Below, piece after piece: positions 1 to 5,782 of a stretch of DNA of 6,420 nucleotides (the stretch's first letter is position 1; every line of letters starts with the position of its first letter). The DNA comes from Bordetella parapertussis. GTDB taxonomy: Bacteria > Pseudomonadota > Gammaproteobacteria > Burkholderiales > SG8-41. The DNA lies in NCBI GenBank assembly GCA_945870465.1, contig CAMBSS010000212.1, positions 1 to 6,420 of the forward strand, read 5' to 3'. The notes under the pieces are model-generated. The model saw nothing but the letters and a program-made list of their open reading frames with translations, did no database searches and had not been told where the DNA came from. Position numbers and translations under genes: made by a program.

Positions 1-213
1 CACCGGCCGGCCGCTCGCGTTCATGAAGGTCTGCGGCAACAGCAGCCACACGCCAGACTCGGCGTGGCGGCCGACCAGCGCCTGGAACTTGGCGTCCTTG
101 CGCATCGCGATGCCGTTCTGGGCGGCGAAACGCTCGATCAGCCAGAAGCCTGCGTTGTGGCGCGTGCGTTCGTATTTTTCGCCCGGATTGCCGAGCCCGA
201 TGATGAGTTTCAT
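1..213 (-). CDS. pth: Peptidyl-tRNA hydrolase (N-terminal 71 residues, cut by window edge)
   Basis: Pth cleaves the ester bond of peptidyl-tRNAs that drop off ribosomes, recycling tRNA in the cytoplasm. The visible part begins MKLIIGLGNPGEKY and carries the family signatures: N9 in the GLGNPG loop, the catalytic histidine H19 in TRHNAGFW (equivalent to His20 of E. coli Pth), and N65 in the QTFMNASG motif (equivalent to Asn68). About 120 residues, the rest of a roughly 190-residue protein, lie beyond the left edge. The start is fixed: the ATG at 211-213 is preceded two codons upstream by an in-frame TAA (217-219). There is no clear Shine-Dalgarno sequence; only a GGCGG-like run contributed by the adjacent repeat lies nearby. 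The gene follows rplY in the same direction but is separated from it by a strong terminator, so it probably needs its own promoter. I could not identify one with confidence in 214-375. Confidence 0.97.
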   Translation of the reverse strand, partial: MKLIIGLGNPGEKYERTRHNAGFWLIERFAAQNGIAMRKDAKFQALVGRHAESGVWLLLPQTFMNASGRPV

Positions 214-216
214 AAA

Positions 217-360
217 TTAACCGCCAAGCCGCCCAGGCCGCCAAGAACTGCAAGAGAAAGAGTCGAAAGATAAAACGTCATACGTAACACTTTAAAGATC
301 ATCCCACCGAATACCCACACCGTCTCGCATTCGAATTTCCTGGCGGTCTTGGCGGTTCAA
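217..360. repeat. Inverted-repeat element with CCGCCAAG-type arms between rplY and pth
   Basis: The left arm (about 217-247) reads TTAACCGCCAAG and continues with two more units of the same kind, CCGCCCAGG and CCGCCAAGAA. The right arm (about 338-360) is its inverse: read on the minus strand it gives TTGAACCGCCAAG followed by ACCGCCAGGAA. The arms are about 90 bp apart. The interior is richer in A and T, begins with a purine-rich run (248-272) and contains no open reading frame of note. The arms could pair in RNA or mark the ends of a small non-autonomous mobile repeat. From general recollection, similar CTTGGCGG palindromic intergenic repeats are common in proteobacterial genomes; I have not verified this for this genome. 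The left end lies 4 bases upstream of the pth ATG. Confidence 0.6.
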
Positions 361-375
361 TCCATTCAAGGCAAC

Positions 376-429
376 AAAAAAAGCCCGCCAACTTCCGTTC
401 GCTTGCACGCAAACGCCAGTATGGCGGGC
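376..429 (-). terminator. Rho-independent terminator downstream of rplY
   Basis: On the minus strand the arms GCCCGCCA (422-429) and TGGCGGGC (383-390) form a perfect 8-bp GC-rich stem, followed directly by a run of seven T (376-382 on the minus strand). The 31-base interior can fold further: ACT/AGT next to the outer stem and GTTTGC/GCGAAC near the tip, giving a long extended hairpin. It begins 25 bases after the rplY stop codon and is the clearest end of the prs-rplY transcription unit, leaving pth downstream as a separate unit or dependent on readthrough. Confidence 0.9.
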
Positions 430-454
430 CCGTTTCCGGACAACGCAGCCCGGA

Positions 455-1171
455 CTACGCCTTCTTGCCGCCTTCTTTCTTGTCGCCGCCGGCTTCTTTC
501 TTCTTGTCGCCGTCCTTGCCTGCAGCAGCAGCGGCTGCTTCGGCTTCGGTCTGGCCGGTGATCTGGGTGACCGGCGCCGCAACATCTTGCTCGACCACGA
601 TCACTTTCGGCACGTGCACCGTGACGACCACGGGATTGTCCTTCTTTACGCGCGGAATGGGTTCGACGCCTTTCGGCAACGGAATCTCGTTGATGTGCAG
701 CGAGCGTCCGAGTTCGAGCTTGTCGAGGTTGACCTCGATGTACTCGGGCAGATCGTCCGGCAGACACTGCACGTTCACTTCGTTCATGATGTGATTGACC
801 ACCCCGCCGCCCACCTTCACGCCCGGGCAGATATCGGCGTTGACGAAGTGCAGCGGCACTTTCATGTGGATCTTCCTGTTCTTGTCGACGCGCTGAAAGT
901 CGACGTGCAGCACGAGCTGCCGGAACGGGTGCATTTGCACGTCGCGCAGGAGCACCTGCTGCTTCTCGCCTTCGCACGTCATGTCGAGAATGGACGCATG
1001 AAACGCCTCGAGCTTGAGATGGCGGTACAGCGCATGATGATCAAGCTCGATCGACTGTGCGGGTTTATCGGCGCCGTACACGATGCCCGGCACCTTGCCG
1101 CCGCCACGCAGACGGCGGCTCGCACCCGTGCCCTGCAGTGACCGCGGAAACGCGGTAAATTCAATTTTCAT
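455..1171 (-). CDS. rplY: 50S ribosomal protein L25 (long, TL5/Ctc type)
   Basis: L25 binds 5S rRNA in the large ribosomal subunit. This 238-residue version is the two-domain form (TL5/Ctc type), unlike the short single-domain protein of about 94 residues in E. coli. The N-terminal 5S-binding domain spans about residues 1-95 and includes the conserved GTGASRRLR stretch (14-22) and the KVPGIVYG motif (26-33). The second beta-rich domain runs to about residue 195. The last 30 or so residues are low-complexity Ala/Gly/Lys/Glu, ending in KKEGGKKA, a basic tail probably disordered and RNA-contacting (inference). I chose the ATG at 1169-1171 because a good GGAG (1178-1181) sits 6 bases upstream; the TTG at 1181-1183 lies on top of that site and is unlikely. 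The gene follows prs in the same direction after 137 bp and is followed by an intrinsic terminator. A hairpin with a T-run sits just ahead of the ribosome-binding site. Confidence 0.97.
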   Translation of the reverse strand: MKIEFTAFPRSLQGTGASRRLRGGGKVPGIVYGADKPAQSIELDHHALYRHLKLEAFHASILDMTCEGEKQQVLLRDVQMHPFRQLVLHVDFQRVDKNRKIHMKVPLHFVNADICPGVKVGGGVVNHIMNEVNVQCLPDDLPEYIEVNLDKLELGRSLHINEIPLPKGVEPIPRVKKDNPVVVTVHVPKVIVVEQDVAAPVTQITGQTEAEAAAAAAGKDGDKKKEAGGDKKEGGKKA

Positions 1172-1182
1172 TTCAATCTCCA

Positions 1183-1213
1183 AAAATCGGGTTGTCCGCG
1201 ACCAGACGACCCG
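1183..1213 (-). promoter_or_regulatory. Leader hairpin plus T-run in front of the rplY ribosome-binding site
   Basis: On the minus strand CGGGTCGTC (1205-1213) can pair with GACAACCCG (1188-1196). This makes a 9-position stem with one C-A mismatch around an 8-base loop. It is followed by ATTTTT (1182-1187) and then the GGAG ribosome-binding site of rplY (1178-1181). The form is that of a weak intrinsic terminator or attenuator located between prs and rplY. It could lower readthrough from prs, or be a structured leader for translational control. Autogenous control of rplY is known in E. coli, but whether it applies here is inference. Confidence 0.45.
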
Positions 1214-1231
1214 GGTTCAAATTAGCGGTAA

Positions 1232-1249
1232 GGCGTGAGGCGTGAGGCG
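1232..1249. repeat. Short tandem repeat, GGCGTGA units
   Basis: Two perfect 7-bp units GGCGTGA (1232-1245 approximately) plus a partial third (GGCG) lie in the prs-rplY spacer, followed by a GC-rich stretch. The array is too short to assign a role. It may be a slippage-prone tract or part of a spacer structure. The rest of this 137-bp spacer holds the leader hairpin at 1183-1213 and no promoter that I can defend. Confidence 0.5.
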
Positions 1250-1308
1250 CAAAAGATTTCGCGCCGCGCGCCGGCCCAGCCTGCCGAACCGCACCGGTAC
1301 TTCTACTG

Positions 1309-2265
1309 CTACTCCACAAACAATGAACTGACCGAGTCTTCGTTGCTGATGCGCAACATTGTCTCCGCCAGCAGCCCCGCTATCGACAACACGCGTATGC
1401 GTTTGCATTTCGCCGCTTCCGCCGACAGCGGTATCGTGTCTGTCACCACCAATTCGTCCAGCGCCGAGCCCGAGATCCGCTCGATCGCCTTGCCCGACAG
1501 CACCGGGTGCGTGCAATACGCCAGCACTTTCTCGGCACCGCGGTCTTTCAGCGCTTTCGCCGCCTCGCACAGCGTGTTCGCCGTGTCGACCATGTCGTCG
1601 ACGATCACGCAGGTGCGCCCTTCGATCTCGCCGATGATGTTCATCACCGTCGCCACGTTGGGCCGCGGACGCCGTTTGTCGATGATCGCGAGGTCGGCTT
1701 CCAGCCGTTTCGCCAGCGCCCTCGCCCGCACCACCCCGCCGACGTCCGGCGACACCACGACCAGGTTCTTGAAGTCGTGCTTCCATATGTCGCCGAGCAA
1801 AATCGGCGCCGAATAAATATTGTCGACCGGGATGTCGAAAAATCCCTGGATCTGCTCCGAGTGCAGATCCATCGTCAACACCCGGTTCACGCCCACCGTC
1901 GCCAGCATGTCGGCGACCACTTTTGCCGTAATCGCTACCCGCGCCGAACTCGGCCGCCGGTCCTGGCGCGCGTATCCCATGTAGGGGATCGCCGCCGTCA
2001 CCCGCGCCGCGGACGCGCGCTTTAACGCATCGACCAGCACCAGCACTTCCATCAGGTTGTCGTTCGGCAGCGAGCAGATCGACTGCAGCACGAAAACATC
2101 CTTGCCGCGCACGTTCTCCAACACCTCGACCATGACTTCGCCGTCGCTGAAGCGCCCGACCTTGGCCTTGCCGAGGTGGATGTTCAGATGCTGCACCACA
2201 TCCGTCGCGAGCTTGGGCGTCGCATTGCCGGTAAACACCATTAAACGGTCGTACGGCACGGTCAC
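1309..2265 (-). CDS. prs: Ribose-phosphate pyrophosphokinase (PRPP synthetase, class I)
   Basis: Prs makes 5-phosphoribosyl-1-diphosphate from ribose 5-phosphate and ATP in the cytoplasm, feeding purine, pyrimidine, histidine, tryptophan and NAD synthesis. The 318-residue length is normal for class I enzymes. Visible motifs are FSDGE (39-43), the ATP-contacting YARQDRR stretch (98-104), the metal-binding [12 protein letters not shown] region with H135 (132-143), the catalytic flexible loop KRRPRPN (197-203) and the PRPP-binding loop [12 protein letters not shown] (220-231). That loop has Asn at 230 where E. coli-type enzymes have Gly. The start is GTG at 2263-2265, with AAGGA-like sequence very close upstream (2268-2272). 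The ATG eight codons later would remove the residues before LMVFTGNA that homologues keep, and it has no ribosome-binding site. The gene begins 59 bases after the tRNA-Gln CCA end and is probably cotranscribed with it. Confidence 0.97.
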   Translation of the reverse strand: MTVPYDRLMVFTGNATPKLATDVVQHLNIHLGKAKVGRFSDGEVMVEVLENVRGKDVFVLQSICSLPNDNLMEVLVLVDALKRASAARVTAAIPYMGYARQDRRPSSARVAITAKVVADMLATVGVNRVLTMDLHSEQIQGFFDIPVDNIYSAPILLGDIWKHDFKNLVVVSPDVGGVVRARALAKRLEADLAIIDKRRPRPNVATVMNIIGEIEGRTCVIVDDMVDTANTLCEAAKALKDRGAEKVLAYCTHPVLSGKAIERISGSALDELVVTDTIPLSAEAAKCKRIRVLSIAGLLAETMLRISNEDSVSSLFVE

Positions 2266-2267
2266 CT

Positions 2268-2320
2268 TCCTTCGCTTCGCGCCTTGCTGCGCGCTTTGCT
2301 ACGTTAACCCTCTGGCCAGA
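2268..2320 (-). promoter_or_regulatory. Spacer between tRNA-Gln and prs: small hairpin, palindrome and prs ribosome-binding site
   Basis: Downstream of the tRNA on the minus strand lie a perfect 10-bp palindrome TCTGGCCAGA (2311-2320), a small hairpin with arms CGCGC and GCGCG around AGCAAG (2278-2293), and the AAGGA-like ribosome-binding site of prs (2268-2272). No promoter of good quality is seen, which fits release of the prs 5' end by tRNA 3' processing. That mechanism is inference. Confidence 0.35.
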
Positions 2321-2324
2321 AAAA

Positions 2325-2399
2325 TGGCTGGGGAGGTAGGGATCGAACCTACGAATGCCGGAATCAAAATCCGGTGCCTTACCACTTGGCGACTCCCCA
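2325..2399 (-). tRNA. tRNA-Gln, anticodon TTG
   Basis: The minus strand folds into a full cloverleaf of 75 bases with an encoded CCA (2325-2327). The acceptor arms TGGGGAG (2393-2399) and CTCCCCA (2329-2335) pair fully, followed by discriminator G (2328). The D-stem is GCC/GGC, the anticodon stem CCGGA/TCCGG with loop TTTTGAT, and the T-arm GTAGG/CCTAC with loop TTCGATC. The anticodon is TTG (2365-2367), decoding CAA and, by wobble, CAG as glutamine. It lies in the cluster between ispE (51 bp upstream) and prs (59 bp downstream), all in the same direction. A glutamine tRNA at this point is typical of betaproteobacterial versions of this cluster. Confidence 0.98.
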
Positions 2400-2450
2400 A
2401 CACTGATAAACCCCGCGGCGCGCCAACGCGCTCACCGCCTAATCGCGCAA

Positions 2451-3296
2451 CTAACAACCAACAGCATCCCGCAATGGATGACACATCAAACCTTCGGCAA
2501 CCACTCCGCGCATCGTCGCCGGCAACCGGCCCAGCACCGCGCGCGCTTCGGCTTCAGAGCTGAATTCGGCAAACACGCAGGCACCGGATCCCGTCAAGCG
2601 CGCGCGACCGAACTGCTTTAGCCAGTCCAGATACTGCGCCACCACCGGATACAACCGGCAAACCACCGGTTCAAGATCGTTGACCGCTAACGCAGCGGAA
2701 AAGGGCGGTATTCTAGTCGGAATCGAATCCCTAATCAAATCCGGGTCTTGGAACACCTGCGCCGTCGCCACGCCAACCGGGGGAATGAGCACCAGATACC
2801 AGGCCGGCGGCAGCTCCAAAGCGGTCAGCTTTTCGCCTATGCCCAGCCCCAGCGCCGACTCGCCGAACACGAAAACCGGCACGTCCGCCCCCAGTTCCAG
2901 CGCCAGTTCCTGCAGGCGCGCGCGCGGCCAATTGAGGCCCCACAGGCGGTTCAGCACGATCAGCGTGGTCGCCGCGTCCGAGCTGCCGCCGCCCAGCCCG
3001 CCGCCCAGCGGCAGGCGTTTTTTCAACGTGATATCGGCGCCCTGCCGCACTGCTCCCGCCTTTTGCAGCAGGCGTGCGGCGCGCAGCGTCAGGTCGTCAG
3101 CCTCCGCCACCCCCGGCAGTTCGTTGACCCGCGCGATGACGCCGTCAGCGCGCATTGTGAAGCTCAGCGTGTCGCCGAAATCGATGAAGCGGAATACAGT
3201 CTGCAGCAGGTGGTAGCCGTCAGCGCGCCGGCCTGTCACGCGCAATGACAAGTTCAGCTTGGCCGGCGCCGGATACGCGCGACCGCCCTCGCTCAC
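2451..3296 (-). CDS. ispE: 4-diphosphocytidyl-2-C-methyl-D-erythritol kinase
   Basis: IspE phosphorylates the 2-hydroxyl of CDP-methylerythritol with ATP, the fourth step of the MEP route to isoprenoids, in the cytoplasm. The 281 residues match the GHMP-kinase family length. Visible motifs are PAPAKLNLSLRV with the substrate-contacting K13 (9-20), the GHMP glycine-rich ATP loop PLGGGLGGGSSDAA (96-109), LGADVPVF with the catalytic-type Asp at 138, and the C-terminal LTGSGACVF motif (234-242). The start is GTG at 3294-3296; its last two bases and the next A form the TGA stop of lolB, so the two genes overlap by four bases (GTGA) and translation is probably coupled. GGGAAG (3301-3306) lies 4 bases upstream. 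The next in-frame Met is residue 48, inside the domain. The TAG stop at 2451-2453 lies 51 bases ahead of tRNA-Gln. Confidence 0.97.
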   Translation of the reverse strand: MSEGGRAYPAPAKLNLSLRVTGRRADGYHLLQTVFRFIDFGDTLSFTMRADGVIARVNELPGVAEADDLTLRAARLLQKAGAVRQGADITLKKRLPLGGGLGGGSSDAATTLIVLNRLWGLNWPRARLQELALELGADVPVFVFGESALGLGIGEKLTALELPPAWYLVLIPPVGVATAQVFQDPDLIRDSIPTRIPPFSAALAVNDLEPVVCRLYPVVAQYLDWLKQFGRARLTGSGACVFAEFSSEAEARAVLGRLPATMRGVVAEGLMCHPLRDAVGC

Positions 3297-3850
3297 GGCG
3301 CTTCCCGCACCAGGCTATCGACCACCAACCGGATTTCCGCGTCATTGCCCGCGATGTCGAGCCGCGACGGCCGTTTCGCATCGGCTGCGTAATTGAACAC
3401 GACCTGCCAGTCGTCCTGCTTGAGACGCGCGATGCGACCGGCGGCGTCGCGCTCGATCGCGGCGGGCGGCGCGCCCGGGACCGCTTCGCCGAACACCCAG
3501 TAGCGCATGCCATCGACCGGGAAACGCCAGCCGAATGCGCTCTTGGTCAAGCTTTCAATCGAAGCAGCGCGATATTGCCGCTGGTCGGCGGCGGTAATCG
3601 TCGCACCATCCGCGTCGGCCTGCAGGTACGCAATCGTTTGCCCGAGCGGCGCAGTAAGCCAGATTTCATCGCGCCCGGCCGCCTGCTTCCAGCGCAGCGA
3701 ACTCGAAAATCCCTTCTCCTGGTAACGCACGGCGACGCGTCCGGCGAGCTCAAACGATGGCGCATTTGCCGTCGGGCGCGGCGGCGTGCCGGCACAAGCT
3801 GTCAGCAGCACCGCGCACAATAGCGCGCAGCAGCGAAAACTGGAGTTCAT
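3293..3850 (-). CDS. lolB: Outer-membrane lipoprotein receptor LolB
   Basis: LolB accepts lipoproteins from the periplasmic carrier LolA and inserts them into the inner leaflet of the outer membrane; it is itself an outer-membrane lipoprotein. The 185-residue product starts with a lipoprotein signal peptide and the lipobox L16-T17-A18-C19. Residue +2 is Ala, so there is no inner-membrane retention signal. The mature part has the FELAGRVAVRYQEKGFS... start of the LolB fold and the DEIWLTAPLGQT block typical of the family. I chose the ATG at 3848-3850; a TTG two codons upstream (3854-3856) is possible but adds only Met-Phe. No strong Shine-Dalgarno is visible, and the gene starts 27 bases after the TPR gene's stop, which suggests coupling or reinitiation (inference). 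The neighbouring ispE start overlaps the stop. Confidence 0.93.
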   Translation of the reverse strand: MNSSFRCCALLCAVLLTACAGTPPRPTANAPSFELAGRVAVRYQEKGFSSSLRWKQAAGRDEIWLTAPLGQTIAYLQADADGATITAADQRQYRAASIESLTKSAFGWRFPVDGMRYWVFGEAVPGAPPAAIERDAAGRIARLKQDDWQVVFNYAADAKRPSRLDIAGNDAEIRLVVDSLVREAP

Positions 3851-3877
3851 AAACAAAGCGGCGCGGCAGCGCCGGAT

Positions 3878-5632
3878 TTACGGAGAAAACTTCTTGACCG
3901 TCGCCAGCAGGAGTTCGTTGGCCGGACTTTCCTTCAGGGCGCTTGCCCACACCTTCTTCGCCTCGTCATGCCGGCCCATCGCCCACAGCACTTCGCCCAG
4001 GTGCGCGGCGATTTCGGCATCCGGCCTGATCTCGAACGCGCGCTTCAAAAACGTCAGCGCCGCGTCGTTCTGGTTCATGCGAAAGAGCACCCAGCCCATG
4101 CTGTCCATGATGAACGGGTCTTCGGGTGCCAGCTTCAGCGCCTGCTCGATCAGCGTATACGCCTCGCTCAGCCGTGTGTTGCGGTCCGCCAGCGTATAGC
4201 CGAGCGCGTTGTAGGCATGCGCGTAATCGGGCTTCAGCTGGATTACTTTGCGCAGGTTGGATTCCAGCACGTCGATGCGGTCGACTTTCTCGGCCGCCAT
4301 CGCCTGGTCGTAAAGGAGCTCCGGCGAATTCGGATTTTTCGAAACCGCCTGCCCGAGAAGATCGAAGGCGGCGCGATAGTCGTTCGCGTCGCGCAGGAGC
4401 TGCGCCTCGGCCTGGGTAAACTGCACTTTTTCGGGAGCGCTGCGCCCCGCTTCCTGCAGATACTTGCGCGCGTCGCCGAGCTTGCCCTGCTTGGCGAGTA
4501 TGCCCGCGTAACGCGCGCGCGCCGGCACGTACTGGTCGCCGCCGTTGACGCTCGAGTACCAGCGCAGCGCGTCTTCCGGACGCTTGCGTTCCTCGTTGAC
4601 CTGCCCAAGGTAAAAGCGCACCGCGTCCAGATCCTTGTAATCGGTTTCGAGCGCGCGCAGCAACTGGGTTTCCGCAATGTCGTAGTCACTCAACTGCAGT
4701 GACAGCAAAGCGACCGCCATCGTGACGTCGGCGTTATTCGGGAATTCCTTGAGCAGGGACTGAAACTCGGCGCGCGCTTCGACATATTTTTTGTCGGTCA
4801 CCAACAGCCGCGCATAGCTCAGGCGCACATCCATCGCGCGCGGGAAACTCTTCAGATAACCCTGGTAGTAAGCGAGCGCTTCGGTGTTTGACGAGCGCTG
4901 CAGGACCTGGCCCTGGAACAATGCCGCCTGTTCCCAGTCCGGACGCAGCTTCAGGGCCGTGCGAATTTCGGTGAGCGCAAGCGGCTTTTGCTCCGCCGCC
5001 CATGCCGCCTGGGCGATACTGTAGTGCGCTTCCGGCACCGCCGGATACGGCTTCGCCAGATTTTGCGTCAGCTCGAGCACAGCCGCCTTGTCCGCATGGC
5101 GCGCGAGCAGCGCGTTCAACTGCATGAAGGTGTTGCCGACGTTTTCCTTGTCGGCGGCGAGCGATTTTTCGAGATGCGGCTGGGCGTCGGCGAGCTTGGA
5201 TTGATTGACCAGCAACGTCGCCAGGATCTGGCGCGCCTGCACCGATTCCGGATCGGCCGCCAGCCAGATGCCGACGGTTTCAAGCGCGGCACCGAGAAAC
5301 CGCGTATTCCAGGCGACTTCGGTGGCGCGCTGAGCAATGCGCGGATCGCGCGTTTCGCGCGACAATTCGACGAACGACTGCACCGCGACGTTGTTCTGGC
5401 CGCGCTGCAACGCGATTTCGGCGAGCAGCAGCTTGAACAGCACGGCTTGGCTCAATGCCTGCGGCGGCAGCACCGGCGGCTTCGCGCTGTTCGGCCGCAC
5501 GACTACGCGCGGTTTCTGTATCGGCACCGTGGCCAGCGGCGATTCGGTCTGGATTTCGGGCCGCGTCGGCTGCTCGGCGCAGGCCACAAGGGCGAGCACC
5601 GAAAACCACGCGGCGGGCTGGTAAATGTTCAT
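3878..5632 (-). CDS. TPR-repeat outer-membrane lipoprotein (LbcA-like by position)
   Basis: A 584-residue protein with a lipoprotein signal ending in the lipobox L15-V16-A17-C18; +2 is Ala, predicting the outer membrane. A Pro-rich linker (about 22-57) is followed by helical repeats over the rest of the protein. TPR-like 34-residue units are visible at about 199-232, 267-300, 301-334, 404-437 and 437-470, and most clearly at 470-503, 505-538 and 539-571, with motifs such as YNALGYTLADR, DSMGWVLFRM and HLGEVLWAMG. TPR arrays bind partner proteins. In Pseudomonas aeruginosa the TPR lipoprotein directly upstream of lolB-ispE-prs-rplY-pth is LbcA (PA4667), the adaptor of the periplasmic protease CtpA that controls peptidoglycan hydrolases; the same role here is inference. 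Oddities: the signal peptide has no Lys or Arg before the hydrophobic core, and no Shine-Dalgarno precedes the ATG. No in-frame upstream start repairs either point. Confidence 0.9.
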   Translation of the reverse strand: MNIYQPAAWFSVLALVACAEQPTRPEIQTESPLATVPIQKPRVVVRPNSAKPPVLPPQALSQAVLFKLLLAEIALQRGQNNVAVQSFVELSRETRDPRIAQRATEVAWNTRFLGAALETVGIWLAADPESVQARQILATLLVNQSKLADAQPHLEKSLAADKENVGNTFMQLNALLARHADKAAVLELTQNLAKPYPAVPEAHYSIAQAAWAAEQKPLALTEIRTALKLRPDWEQAALFQGQVLQRSSNTEALAYYQGYLKSFPRAMDVRLSYARLLVTDKKYVEARAEFQSLLKEFPNNADVTMAVALLSLQLSDYDIAETQLLRALETDYKDLDAVRFYLGQVNEERKRPEDALRWYSSVNGGDQYVPARARYAGILAKQGKLGDARKYLQEAGRSAPEKVQFTQAEAQLLRDANDYRAAFDLLGQAVSKNPNSPELLYDQAMAAEKVDRIDVLESNLRKVIQLKPDYAHAYNALGYTLADRNTRLSEAYTLIEQALKLAPEDPFIMDSMGWVLFRMNQNDAALTFLKRAFEIRPDAEIAAHLGEVLWAMGRHDEAKKVWASALKESPANELLLATVKKFSP

Positions 5633-5683
5633 GGAAAGGGCGGCGACGCTCGAAGTGTCATGCTGGAATACAGGTAAGAGCGA

Positions 5684-5712
5684 ATTATAGTTCGCAAGTT
5701 CTTCATAAACCG
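5684..5712 (-). promoter_or_regulatory. Candidate sigma70 promoter for the TPR-lolB-ispE unit
   Basis: The minus strand has a perfect TATAAT -10 hexamer (5684-5689) about 50 bases ahead of the TPR ATG. The -35 at the matching distance is poor: CGGTTT (5707-5712) with a 17-base spacer. An activator may be needed, or the consensus -10 may compensate. The predicted transcript start is near 5677, giving a leader of about 45 bases. Confidence 0.55.
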
Positions 5713-5730
5713 TGACATATTAGGTATATT
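5702..5730 (+). promoter_or_regulatory. Candidate sigma70 promoter for the ABC transporter gene
   Basis: TTCATA (5702-5707, 4 of 6 matches to TTGACA) and TATATT (5725-5730, 5 of 6 matches to TATAAT) are separated by exactly 17 bases, 53 bp ahead of the ABC ATPase start. The element overlaps the spacer and -35 region of the divergent minus-strand promoter, so RNA polymerase could hardly occupy both at once. Confidence 0.6.
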
Positions 5731-5782
5731 TAGCGCCCACCACAAGCTGTCCGCCAGAGTGCGCGCTTTGCAAAGAACCGTC

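Noticed and set aside
455..560. Low-complexity Ala/Lys/Gly/Glu tail of L25 as a possible frameshift or fusion
   Set aside because: Such tails are usual in long L25 proteins, and the reading frame and stop are directly followed by the terminator.
1172..1183. Upstream TTG start for rplY adding four residues
   Set aside because: It overlaps the GGAG site that serves the ATG at 1169-1171, and the added residues duplicate the local sequence without family support.
1247..1264. GCGC...GCGC hairpin in the prs-rplY spacer as a prs terminator
   Set aside because: The stem is only 4 bp before a mismatch and no T-run follows on the minus strand.
1573..1581. Asn in place of Gly in the PRPP-binding loop of Prs (DTANT rather than DTAGT)
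   Set aside because: I believe this variant occurs in other betaproteobacterial Prs proteins, and all catalytic motifs are intact, so it is not a sign of altered function.
3968..4702. Long plus-strand open frame (244 codons) opposite the TPR gene, with similar ones opposite prs (1507-2025), rplY (587-1141) and lolB (3245-3823)
   Set aside because: These are antisense to well-recognised genes, their translations are Arg/His-rich without family features, and such frames are expected in GC-rich coding DNA.
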